Origin: Anaeromyces robustus
Lineage: Eukaryota > Neocallimastigomycota > Neocallimastigomycetes > Neocallimastigales > Neocallimastigaceae
Assembly (NCBI GenBank): GCA_002104895.1
Contig: MCFG01000027.1
Span: 171,501 to 185,000 of the forward strand
DNA length: 13,500 nucleotides
Direction: 5' to 3'
The notes under the pieces: generated by a model
Database searches by the model: none
Told to the model about the DNA's origin: nothing
The model's input: the letters and a program-made list of their open reading frames with translations, nothing else
In this document: positions 6,117 through 13,500 of the stretch, piece after piece
Position numbering within the stretch: the first letter of the stretch is position 1
How the letters are laid out: each line of letters begins with the position of its first letter
Position numbers and translations under genes: made by a program

Positions 6117-6944
6117 ATGATAAACGAAGATAATTTTTTCAATTTAAATGTTACGTACAAAGATGGATTCGCTGGAGACCGTCGTTTCTTTAAAGGCTTT
6201 CTTGCAAAAATGAACCTTGTCTTTATGTTGCAACCAGAAAAATTTTCTGAAGATCCAGTTAAGGTTGCATACATCATTTCCAGACTTTACGGTTCTGCAA
6301 TGAATTGGGCCGCAACTTTAATTGAAAATGTGGACCCATGTTTAGATGACTATGAAGCGTTTATATCCAAGTTTAAAGCTACCTTTGGAAATTATGATTC
6401 AACCTTCATAGCAAACCAAAAGCTCAGAACCATTAAACAGAAACGTCTTGGAGATGTAAGAAGCTATATCCTGGAGTTCAATAAATACGCAGATGACTCT
6501 TCTTGGAATGAAGCTGCTAAAATGGATGCTTTTCTCGCAGGATTAAACGACAATATTGCAACTAGAATCTTAGAAATGTTTCCTGGACCACAATCCTTAT
6601 TCTCTCTTCAAACCATAGCTTCTCGTATAGATTTAAGACTTTCTACTCATAACCAATATTTTAAATCAAATAATTCAAGTAATCATTCTTTTGGTCGTCA
6701 TACTAACTCTTTTCAATTTGCTTCGAATAAATCCAATGAAACAATAACTCGTGATGAAAAAGAAAGAAGAAGAAAAGAACATCTTTGTTTCTACTGTGGA
6801 TCAAAAAATCATCAAGTTAATAATTGCCCTTTAAAGAATAAAGTGAATGAAGATGATAATAAACCCTCTTCCAGCAATGCTTTTATCTCTAATCCAGAAC
6901 CAAACCAAAACAAAGACCTAGACTTTCTGATGATCCATCTTTGA
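6117..6944 (+). CDS. gag: Gag (capsid and nucleocapsid) of element B
   Basis: A 275-residue structural protein that would form the virus-like particle in which element RNA is packaged and copied. Residues about 15-180 have the pattern of the Retrotrans_gag family: FFKGFLAKMNLVF at the start, then a helix-rich stretch with GSAMNWAATLIE, FISKFKATFG, LRTIKQKRLGDVRSYILEF and MDAFLAGLND. After a serine/asparagine-rich linker and a basic run (EKERRRKEH) comes one CCHC zinc knuckle, C224-x2-C227-x4-H232-x4-C237, for RNA binding. The start ATG has A at -3 (ACAACAATG) and is the first one giving the full domain. The protein ends ten codons after the point where an unshifted frame would run into the protease. 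The frame is intact, which agrees with the youth of the element. Confidence 0.9.
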   Translation: MINEDNFFNLNVTYKDGFAGDRRFFKGFLAKMNLVFMLQPEKFSEDPVKVAYIISRLYGSAMNWAATLIENVDPCLDDYEAFISKFKATFGNYDSTFIANQKLRTIKQKRLGDVRSYILEFNKYADDSSWNEAAKMDAFLAGLNDNIATRILEMFPGPQSLFSLQTIASRIDLRLSTHNQYFKSNNSSNHSFGRHTNSFQFASNKSNETITRDEKERRRKEHLCFYCGSKNHQVNNCPLKNKVNEDDNKPSSSNAFISNPEPNQNKDLDFLMIHL

Positions 6945-7714
6945 ATGCTCCAGTTGCCGAATTCAATCTACAAAGTTTAAACTCTTCTTGCAATGCTAAA
7001 CTACTCATCGATTCAGGTTCTCAATTAAATCTTATGGATATACACTTTGCTAAAGAAAACAATATTCCTTTTGATTCTGATTCTACTTTTCCTGCCGTTT
7101 CTGGAGTAGCCGGAAATCAAACAATTTTTGGTAAAACGTTTCCCATCTCGTTGAAATATAAAAATCACCTTTGTAAAACAGAATTCTATATTGTGGATCT
7201 ACCTTCGTATTGTGGTATTCTTGGAATAGATTGGCTCGTAACTCACAATCCCACTATCAATTTTACAACTAAAGAAATAACTTTCAATTCAAATTACTGT
7301 CTTTCAAATTGTTTAATACTCCCAAATTCATTCGTGACGAATTCTCAAAATACAAAATCTGATAAATCTTGTAAACCTCATTCTAAAAATAATAATAATC
7401 TTGATAATCACTCTGGCAATAAACCTTCTTGTAATACTTCTTGTTTCCACTCAGAACGTACAAAATCAATTAATTCACAACCTTTGAAAAATAATAATAA
7501 ACCAACTTATGTTTCTAACTCTTGTGTACTTCCTAGAAAAAATTCTTGTAATAATCCTGTTAATCTTAGTACAAATTCTTGTAATCCTGTTAACTCTAGT
7601 AATTCTCCTTGTAACTCTGTTAATCTTAGTAACGATTCTTTTAATAATAATTCTTGTAATAATCTGAAATCTGGTAATCAATCTGTTTCCTCTGGCAATC
7701 CTAATTCTTGCTAA
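6893..7714 (+). CDS. Retropepsin (aspartic protease) frame of element B with S/N/C-rich tail
   Basis: This frame is open from 6893 and overlaps gag by 52 bases in the -1 frame. It has no natural ATG near its start, so it would be made as a Gag-protease fusion by -1 frameshifting, or it results from loss of one base near 6923. The catalytic motif LLIDSGSQ (Asp codon at 7010-7012) is followed by a flap-region motif (SGVAGNQTIFG) and ILGIDWL about 70 residues after the Asp. These are the D-S-G and I-L-G elements of a single-domain retropepsin that cleaves Gag as a dimer. After about 7310 the protein becomes a repetitive tail of Ser, Asn and Cys with recurring NSCN and PVNLS units. In a complete element, reverse transcriptase would lie further downstream; none is present. 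Confidence 0.85.
   Translation, partial: SRTKPKQRPRLSDDPSLNAPVAEFNLQSLNSSCNAKLLIDSGSQLNLMDIHFAKENNIPFDSDSTFPAVSGVAGNQTIFGKTFPISLKYKNHLCKTEFYIVDLPSYCGILGIDWLVTHNPTINFTTKEITFNSNYCLSNCLILPNSFVTNSQNTKSDKSCKPHSKNNNNLDNHSGNKPSCNTSCFHSERTKSINSQPLKNNNKPTYVSNSCVLPRKNSCNNPVNLSTNSCNPVNSSNSPCNSVNLSNDSFNNNSCNNLKSGNQSVSSGNPNSC
7541..7710 (+). repeat. Degenerate tandem repeats encoding NSCN / PVNLS units
   Basis: The words AATTCTTGTAAT, CCTGTTAA and CTTAGTAA recur many times in changing order. The coding frame therefore reads as Ser/Asn/Cys repeats, and the opposite strand also appears falsely open. The repeat is internal to the protease frame's tail and is probably slippage-driven. Confidence 0.7.
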
Positions 7715-7716
7715 AA

Positions 7717-8051
7717 TCTAATTCTTCAAATCAACCTATTCAAAATAATAATTTTTCAAAACCCAATAATCCAATCTTTTCGAAGGAGAGTGTGAACGAT
7801 AATAATAAATTAAAGTCAAATTTTCGTTCAAAATATATAAATATTCTACATGTCAAAATTTTTCCTTAGCAAATTCAAAAGAAATTATTAACAACTCTTC
7901 ATTCTTTGCAATCAGCAATTCAAAATCAATTAAATACAAAAGAAAGCAAAACAACAAATTTAAAGAATTTAAACTTGATGCATATCTCCCTTATGAAGAT
8001 AAACCACCTGAAAACTTACTCTGTTACTTTGTTAAAAATAAACCAAAATGA
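7717..8051 (+). pseudogene. Broken continuation of the Gag-protease coding region
   Basis: Coding character continues after the TAA at 7712-7714 but in shifted frames. Frame one (7717-7869) reads SNSSNQPIQNNNFSKPNN and onward to TAG 7867-7869. Another frame (7860-8051) reads FSLANSKEIINNSSFFAIS and later FKLDAYLPYEDKPPENLL, ending TGA. This looks like the linker between protease and reverse transcriptase in Ty3/gypsy polyproteins, with at least two frame changes. No RT motif follows, so the pol gene was deleted downstream. The elongated tail may never have been translated in this copy. Confidence 0.55.
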
Positions 8052-8368
8052 AAAAGAAAAACTTAAATAATGAATCTCAACTATTAATTTATTTTATCAA
8101 TATTTTATTTTTATCAATATCAAACTTATGTTATTATTATTAGTTTAAAATCTTAGCTTAGTTTAGTTTAGTCATTAATATTATCAATATCATGTAAACT
8201 TTATTAATATTCATGTATTTTAATTAATATTCATGTATTTTTATTAATATCAAATTATATTATTTTTACACCTATATAGTATAGTTTTAGTATAGTTTAA
8301 AAATTTAGTTAAAATTTTTCTTAGTATAGTTTAGCCTAGTTTTAAGATTCGTCTGGTATCCGAATCCT
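8052..8368. other. AT-rich 3' part of element B, pol deleted
   Basis: No domain is recognisable. The word TTATCAATAT and its variants recur many times (about 8090-8255), as do TAGTTTAG and TATAGTTTAG (8155-8335). The last bases could encode NPEGGPC just before the LTR, the kind of tail seen where a pol frame reaches a 3' LTR, so they may be all that is left of pol. Confidence 0.45.
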
Positions 8369-8377
8369 GAAGGAGGA
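8369..8377 (+). promoter_or_regulatory. Polypurine tract of element B
   Basis: GAAGGAGGA, then CCA, directly precede the TGTAACG start of the 3' LTR. This is the expected place of the plus-strand primer. It is the only G-rich purine run in the vicinity. Confidence 0.75.
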
Positions 8378-8380
8378 CCA

Positions 8381-9095
8381 TGTAACGAATCTCTCAATTA
8401 GTAAAATAGTAACCATGGTCTAGTGGTTAGTAACTATGACCATCTGGGCGAACACTCTGGGTTCGACTCACACCTTGTTCCAAATTTTATAAAAATTTTA
8501 TTTTAAATTTATTTATTATAAATTTCTGTATTTTATTCTGTATTTGTTTCTGTATTTTATTTCTGTATTTCTTTATAGAATTACATGGAATAAAATTAGA
8601 AACTTTAAGAAAAAATTATATAATATTTCTTTATTTTTCTATGAGATTCATTTTATATCAAAATATCTTAGTTTCTAGCAATTTTTATTATTTTTTATGA
8701 ACTTTTATTTTTAAAACTATTTTTCCGCAAAAAGTATAAATAGGTGTAAAATCTTTAGTTAAAATATTTTTCTTTGTGCTTTTATTCTTTTATAACTTTA
8801 TATATATTAGTAATAATTAATTCATAAGTAGTTTGAAATACTACAAAGATTAGTTATTATTAATTTTTAATAATTAATAAAACTAAATTCTAATAAAACA
8901 TATTTTAAATAAAAATAAAATAAAACTTAAAACTAAATCTTACTAATATATATATCTCGACACCGACCTTTCAGGTTAACAAAGGAAAGGTGTTCTGATA
9001 TTGCAATAAGTATCTTTTATTTTAAATTTTATTTTGTTTGTGTTTACTTCAGATTTTGGTGTCAATTGTAATATTGGAACTACCGTTCCGTTACA
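8381..9095 (+). repeat. 3' LTR of element B
   Basis: It is identical to the 5' LTR except for C instead of T at 8453 and at 8679. It directly follows the purine-rich GAAGGAGGACCA and is followed by the target duplication GTATA. All elements of the 5' copy recur: tRNA-like module 8416-8469, TATA box 8735-8742, self-primer word 8776-8785. Confidence 0.92.
8416..8488 (+). promoter_or_regulatory. tRNA-like Pol III module at the start of LTR B (3' copy)
   Basis: Same A box (8416-8426), B box (8460-8469) and T4 run (8485-8488) as in the 5' LTR. The one difference, C for T at 8453, falls between the boxes and leaves both intact. Confidence 0.72.
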
Positions 9096-9100
9096 GTATA
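9096..9100. repeat. Right target-site duplication of element B
   Basis: GTATA directly follows CGTTACA, after which the sequence of LTR A resumes (CTAAACAATT, against CTAAGCAATT at 608-617). Confidence 0.9.
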
Positions 9101-9647
9101 CTAAACAATTAAATAATTAAATAGTTAACTAGTTAGATAATTAGAATAGTTATAAATCTAAATCTTAGATTATGATTCTTATCATTAAATTTATTAATAG
9201 TTTATATAGTTTTATATTAGTTTTATATAGTTAGATTTTTATCAATATTATTTTATTCATATATTTTATTTAAAATTATACATGTATAAATATATTATCA
9301 ATAGATTATAATAATTAAATGTATTAATAATTATTAGATTTAGAAAAAGTATAAATAAGGATTGAAATTACAATTCCTTTTAATCTTGGTAAGATTATTA
9401 AATAACTTAGAATTAATGACTTAATAATCTAATTATTATTTAAACTTTTCTTAATTAATTATTAATAAAAAATATTATTATAAAACTTAATTATTTTAAA
9501 AAGTGTTCTTTTAATTAATTAATTAATTTATTGTGTATTAATAAATAAATTTGCCTATCAATTATATATTTGTTTAATTAGTTATTTTGTTATTAATTAA
9601 ACATCTTGACCTGACCATTATTAAACCAAAACTACCCTCATTTAACA
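9101..9647 (+). repeat. 3' LTR of element A, second part
   Basis: It continues the LTR interrupted at 3851 and matches 608-1155 with a handful of differences. It ends at TTTAACA (9647), where the match to the 5' LTR stops. The next five bases, TCTAA, would be A's target duplication if the same five occur before the 5' LTR, which lies outside the window. Confidence 0.8.
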
Positions 9648-9759
9648 TCTAAATGTTTACATGTGACTTATAATTTTTACATTAAATTAATAGTCTTTTA
9701 ACTAATTAATTATTATTAAAAATTTATTACTAAGTTTATATACAAAATATTAATAATAA

Positions 9760-9790
<31 letters not shown>

Positions 9791-10487
9791 TAAAATTATA
9801 ATAGGATGAATTCTATTACATCACGTTATTTTTACAGTAGTAATCATAGGATATGAATTATATGTGGCACATTGGTAATCATATGTAGACACGATTTACA
9901 TATTTAGAAATATTTTTATAATTCTATTAATAATTTACTTATTTTATAATATTTACTTTATATTATTTTTTATATTGTTATTGAATGTTTTTTATTTAAT
10001 ATAGATTACAATAACTAAAAAAAACATAAACACCAAAAATAAAAAAATAATAATATAATAATTTGTTTTATTATAATTTTTATTAATAATTAAATTTTTA
10101 AAATTTTATTGATAAATCTAATAACAATCACATCTTTTAAAGTTTAAGAAATTTTGAAGTATTTATATTTTTTAAGAATTATATTTATTATATTATACTA
10201 ATTTTTATATTTAATTTCTATTTATTTACGGAGTATTTAATTAACTAAACTTTAGACTAAATAATTTCAATTGAGTTCATTTATTTTTTATTTATTATTC
10301 TAATATTAATAATATATATATTTTAAATTTAAAAACAATGAAAAATTTTTTATTAAAAATTAAAATTTAATAATTATTTTGCTTCGAACTTTATTTGATT
10401 TAAATTATTGTTTCACAATAATTTTACAGAATTATTTTATGATCTTTTAGAAAAAATGAATAAATTACTCTGATTGGTTAAATTTTT
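9648..10487. other. Gene-free AT-rich DNA right of element A
   Basis: I see no reading frame or RNA gene. It contains a simple A/T repeat of AATAAA and AAAATA units (9756-9796). It also has a perfect ten-base hairpin, AAATTATTGT with ACAATAATTT around a three-base loop (10402-10424). Confidence 0.6.
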
Positions 10488-10760
10488 GTCATTAAAAAAT
10501 TATTATTTATAAAATTTATATATAAATTTTCTGTATTTCATTTCTATATCATTTATGTTTCTTTATTTTTATGTATTTGATTTCTGTGTTTTATTATAGA
10601 AATTAATAGAATGAAATTCGAAATCTCAACATTTTAAAATTTCTAAGTTTCTTGTAATTTTATTAACTTATTACACTTTTTTTTTACTTTTTACCAAAAA
10701 ATAGTTTCTTTTATAAAAAGTTATAACAATATTTGATGGAGTCTTGTAAGAAATGTAACT
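10488..10760 (+). repeat. Strongly decayed LTR fragment resembling LTR B
   Basis: Words follow the order seen in LTR B: a TTATAAATT-type stretch, TTTCTGTATTT repeats, TATAGAAATTAATAGAATGAAATT (against TATAGAATTACATGGAATAAAATT), AAGTTTCTTGTAATTTT, then ACTTTTTACC. Similarity is patchy and no termini can be placed. Chance similarity of AT-rich sequence is possible. Confidence 0.35.
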
Positions 10761-11240
10761 ATATAACATCACAATCGTATCTTAGTTTTTTTTAACTGGA
10801 TAGAGAATATAATAATCAAATACGCCTAATGGTAAACCAAGTAATAAATAGCAATTTTTTTAAAAAAAAATAAAAATTGAAAATATTATATATTTTCATT
10901 TTTTTTATAATTATTTAATTATTAAAAAAAATAAAAGCTTGAATTTAAAAAATTAATTAAATGTATTTGCTTTTTCCAAATAATAAATTTATTGTAAATA
11001 TACATATTAGTTAAATACTATTAGTCAATCAAATTACTGTATTAATGGGTTAGATTATTTTTACTTTATATATATATATATTTTATTAAGGAATCAAAGG
11101 ATTAAAAAAGAGAATATAACCAATCAATTATTCAGAAAACTTTAATAGAATTGTGTAAAGTTATGAACTATATCTTTAATACATTAAATTACATAATGTA
11201 TACAAATTACATGATTTAATTTTGTAAGAAAATTTGTACA
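10761..11240. other. Gene-free AT-rich DNA
   Basis: No frame, RNA gene or repeat of note, apart from a TA dinucleotide run near 11068-11081. Confidence 0.6.
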
Positions 11241-12211
11241 TGCAACGGATACCTCAATTGATAAAGTGAATTAATAAATATTGATATCCTGTACAATGGA
11301 GCGGTAAGCCGTTGTATTTAAATAATACCGAAGAAGGATCAAATTCTCATGATCCATCTAATTAAAAATTAATCTATTAATTAAATTGGTATATATAAAA
11401 AGGCGGCCACCAATAATAATTGATAATTAAATCTTAATAAGTCTCCCCTTTGTCGACAGAATCCTGCAGTAAGAAATATAATTTAAAAATTATAAAAATG
11501 TAATTTTTCTATTAAAATTAATATTCGTGTTTTTATTTTAAAAAAAATTAGAAATTAAATAAAAACTTTTATAAAACTATTTCTATTTTATAGTACTTAC
11601 CTATTGTGTTAACAAAAAAAGAAGATATGTATTTATTATAAATTTCTGTATTTTATTCTGTATTTGTTTCTGTATTTTATTTCTGTATTTCTTTATAGAA
11701 TTACATGGAATAAAATTAGAAACTTTAAGAAAAAATTATATAATATTTCTTTATTTTTCTATGAGATTCATTTTATATCAAAATATCTTAGTTTCTAGCA
11801 ATTTTTATTATTTTTTATGAACTTTTATTTTTAAAACTATTTTTCCGTAAAAAATATAAATAGGTGTAAAATCTTTAGTTGAAATATTTTCTTTGTGCTT
11901 TTATTTTTATAACTTTATATATATTAGTAATAATTAATTCATAAGTAGTTTGAAATACTACAAAGGTTAGTTATTATTAATTTTTAATAATTAATAAAAC
12001 TATTATTTCTAATAAAACATACTTTAAATAAAAAATAAAATAAAACTTAAAACCCAAATTATACTAATATATATCTCGACACCGACCTTTCAGGTTAACA
12101 AAGGAAAGGTGTTCTGATATTACAAAGTATAATCACTTTCTTTTATTTTATTTTCGCGTTCATTTTCAGTTCTCGTGTCAATTGTAATATTGGAACAACC
12201 GTTCCGTTACA
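11241..12211 (+). mobile_element. LTR D: mosaic LTR, B-type only in its 3' part
   Basis: It starts TGCAACGGATACCTCAATTG, close to the start of LTR B (TGTAACGAATCTCTCAATTA), and ends CGTTACA. From 11630 to 12211 it matches LTR B 3981-4566 at about 95% or better, including the TATA region, the self-primer word (11895-11905), the U5 hairpin and the terminal GGAAC/GTTCC hairpin. From about 11270 to 11629 it is different: a worn tRNA-like part, a second TATA-like word (TATATAAAAAGG near 11390) and a GC-richer patch (about 11440-11470). No PBS follows its end and no target duplication is evident. It is a solo or remnant LTR, either a divergent subfamily or a recombinant. Its insertion truncates the protease remnant at 12212. 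Confidence 0.7.
11293..11356 (+). promoter_or_regulatory. Worn tRNA-like module in LTR D
   Basis: TGGAGCGGTAAG resembles an A-box region with bases missing. GGATCAAATTC (11336-11346) matches the B-box word GGTTCGAATCC at 8 of 11 positions. GGATCA and TGATCC (11336-11355) can form a six-base stem like a T arm. The B-box-like word starts 95 bases from the terminus, against 79 and 78 in LTRs B and C. Neither box is intact, so Pol III activity is doubtful. Confidence 0.35.
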
Positions 12212-12993
12212 CCAATTAATAAATCATAAAAGGTATCAGGATGGTCAATTACTCTAAATATAATATTCATTTGTAGTTTACCAATAAAAACAGGTACTTT
12301 AACCACTAAATTCTCCTGTACTTCACAGTCCTTAGCAGCTTGTCTAATTCTGCTTTTGGTAGTACCTATTCTTTCATAAGAGTCAAGCTTCTCTAAGAAA
12401 TCTTTAGTAATGACGTTTAAATTACTACATGTGTCCAACAATAAGCGGGCTTCAGATTTCTTCTTTCCAGCTGTAACAAGAACCATTGCTAACTCATCTT
12501 TATCCACATCAACTGAATGAGATTCATAATCGTGATCGATATTATTAACTAAAGTTATTTTTGGATCTCTATAAGGTTCTGGGATATTTACAATATTGGG
12601 TTCCTCAGATCCAGAGACATCTCTTTGAGAAAGGAAAGAATAAATTAAAAAATTATAATTGTAGTGACTTGATTTATTATTATTATTATTAGAAAAAGTT
12701 TTTATTAAATCATTTTTAAATTTAAATCGAGTAGAATAAATATATTTATTACGATAGTTATAGTGTATTTTATATTTCTCCATGAATTGATTACCTAAAA
12801 GTAAATCGATGGGGAGATGGTCTTAGACCAAAAATTTTTGTTTGAAACGTATAAATCTGAACTTCTTGTTCATAAATAATTTTATTTGAAATTTTAGAGA
12901 TACAAAGCTATTTATAGAATCCGTGTCTCCACTGATTCCTTTTATTAGAATTTTATTTTGGCATTTATTATTGATAATTTTATTATTGATAAT
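12212..12993 (-). pseudogene. Remnant with two adjacent retropepsin-like regions, truncated by LTR D
   Basis: Read on the minus strand the frame is open from 12993, broken by one TAA (12825-12823), then open into LTR D. The first region has a flap motif (KGISGDTDSI, about 12945-12914) and, after the stop, LPIDLLLGNQFMEKYKI (12816-12766), a retropepsin C-terminal motif; its catalytic Asp half is missing. Counting from the ATG at 12783, residues 31-60 are Asn-rich. A second region follows: LLLDTCSNLNVIT (Asp117), IRQAAKDC as a flap-like segment, then FRVID and YDLLIG (186-191). Asp-Thr is followed by Cys, not the usual Gly. The last nine residues (TERLFQYYN) come from LTR D. Such proteins occur in Gag-Pol polyproteins and as host retropepsin-like genes, and I cannot say which this was. 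A pyrimidine tract and AG near 12630 could mark an intron end. Confidence 0.65.
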
Positions 12994-13018
12994 TTATTTA
13001 TAATTATCAATAATAAAA
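12978..13018. repeat. 17-bp perfect hairpin
   Basis: The 17 bases at 12978-12994 are the exact reverse complement of 13002-13018, with a seven-base loop. The left arm also overlaps a direct repeat of ATTATTGATAATTT (12967-12980 and 12981-12994). It lies where the protease remnant loses its reading frame. Confidence 0.75.
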
Positions 13019-13500
13019 AAAATTGATATTTTTTCTTTTTTTTTTTATTATAAATATAACAATATCCAAATTTATTTTTTTTTATCTTCTTTTTTAATTG
13101 GTTTTAATATTAAATAAAAAATATTCCTTCTTTTTTTTTATTCAAATAAAAATATTTTTTTATTATATATATCTATCTATATGTATATAAATAAATAAAT
13201 ATTAAATATAAAATATATATTAAAAAAAAATATAAAATAAAATATAACAATAATACATAATTAAAATGATTTCTATTTATAATAATGATATGACAATCGT
13301 TGATAAATATCAATATTTTTTTTTACATTAATTATAAATCATATTTTTTTTAATGATCAATCATTTTGCTTAATTTTACATGGAGCAAAAAAAAAAAAAA
13401 AAGGTCAAGTTCCTTGTGGGATATATATTTATATTTATAGTAAATTAAAAATTAAAAATTATAAATTATAGGTTATAAGTTATAAATAAATTCTGAAAAT
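13019..13500. other. Low-complexity AT-rich right end
   Basis: It consists of long T and A runs, TATC/TA microsatellite-like stretches (about 13164-13190) and an A16 run (13387-13402). I see no gene or recognisable repeat. Confidence 0.6.

Larger units (their letters stand above)
3852..9095 (+). mobile_element. Element B: gag-protease-only Ty3/gypsy-type LTR retrotransposon
   Basis: This is a complete element bounded by two 715-bp LTRs and a GTATA target duplication (3847-3851 and 9096-9100). The internal region is 3814 bp. In order it contains a self-complementary primer-binding site, a leader of about 1.5 kb, gag, a retropepsin frame, a broken coding tail, AT-rich DNA and a polypurine tract. 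Reverse transcriptase, RNase H and integrase are absent. It resembles the TR-GAG class of non-autonomous elements (terminal repeats plus GAG), which must borrow Pol proteins. The LTRs differ at only two positions that I can find (3924/8453 and 4150/8679), so the insertion is recent and some copy in this genome was probably still mobile. Confidence 0.9.

Noticed and set aside
6065-6277. Minus-strand reading frame opposite the start of gag
   Set aside because: Shadow of the gag coding strand, with no motif of its own.
7475-7681. Minus-strand reading frame rich in Ile, Thr and Arg
   Set aside because: Antisense of the Ser/Asn/Cys repeat tract; its repeats follow from the sense-strand repeats.
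11236-12216. A target-site duplication around LTR D
   Set aside because: The five bases before (GTACA) and after (CCAAT) do not match, and the gene remnant on the right does not resume on the left.
12908-12922. TATA-like word on the minus strand (CTATAAATAGC) as promoter of the protease-like gene
   Set aside because: The same bases read in frame as part of the first retropepsin region (DSINSF), so it lies within coding remnant and is more likely chance.
1-13500. CRISPR array, phage, operon or other bacterial system
   Set aside because: No regularly spaced repeats, ribosome-binding sites or bacterial genes; all recognisable coding sequence is LTR-retrotransposon-like and eukaryotic.

Overview
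The window is extremely AT-rich (about one-fifth GC by eye) eukaryotic DNA. It holds no convincing cellular gene. Almost everything recognisable is LTR-retrotransposon material of the Ty3/gypsy (chromovirus) type, in nested layers. The codon use, the chromodomain after integrase, the Retrotrans_gag/CCHC Gag and the retropepsin-like remnants fit a fungus with a very AT-rich genome. My best guess is a glomeromycotan (arbuscular mycorrhizal) fungus, with an anaerobic gut fungus or other early-diverging fungus as the alternative. This rests on style and recollection, not on a search.

Layout. (1) Element A is a decayed Ty3/gypsy element. Its 5' LTR is cut by the window edge and runs 1-1155. It abuts the last part of pol directly (integrase C-terminus plus chromodomain, 1156-1750, frameshifted). 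Its polypurine tract is at 3055-3064 and its 3' LTR starts at 3065. PBS, gag, protease, RT and integrase core are missing. (2) A solo LTR on the minus strand (C, 2204-2775, TSD TTATT) lies inside A. (3) Element B (3852-9095, TSD GTATA) is inserted in A's 3' LTR, which resumes at 9101 and ends at 9647. The equivalent empty site is visible in A's 5' LTR at 603-607. B has 715-bp LTRs with only two differences that I can see, a 1.55-kb leader, gag and a retropepsin, but no RT, RNase H or integrase, so it should depend on proteins supplied by another element. (4) 9648-11240 is gene-free AT-rich DNA with one faint LTR fossil. (5) LTR D (11241-12211) combines an unrelated-looking 5' part with a B-type 3' part. 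It truncates a minus-strand remnant of two adjacent retropepsin-like regions (12212-12993). (6) The right end is low-complexity.

Two observations deserve attention. First, 10 bases directly after B's 5' LTR (4567-4576) are complementary to bases 4247-4256, about 41 nt after the LTR's TATA box. This is the arrangement used for self-primed reverse transcription in Tf1/sushi-type elements, and no tRNA-type PBS starting with TGG is present. Second, three LTRs (B, C and, in worn form, D) carry a tRNA-like module with Pol III A and B boxes at the very start of U3, at almost the same distance from the TG(T/C)AACG terminus, although their sequences otherwise differ. In B it is followed by a T4 terminator. 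B may therefore combine a Pol III unit, a Pol II promoter and a self-primer in one LTR.
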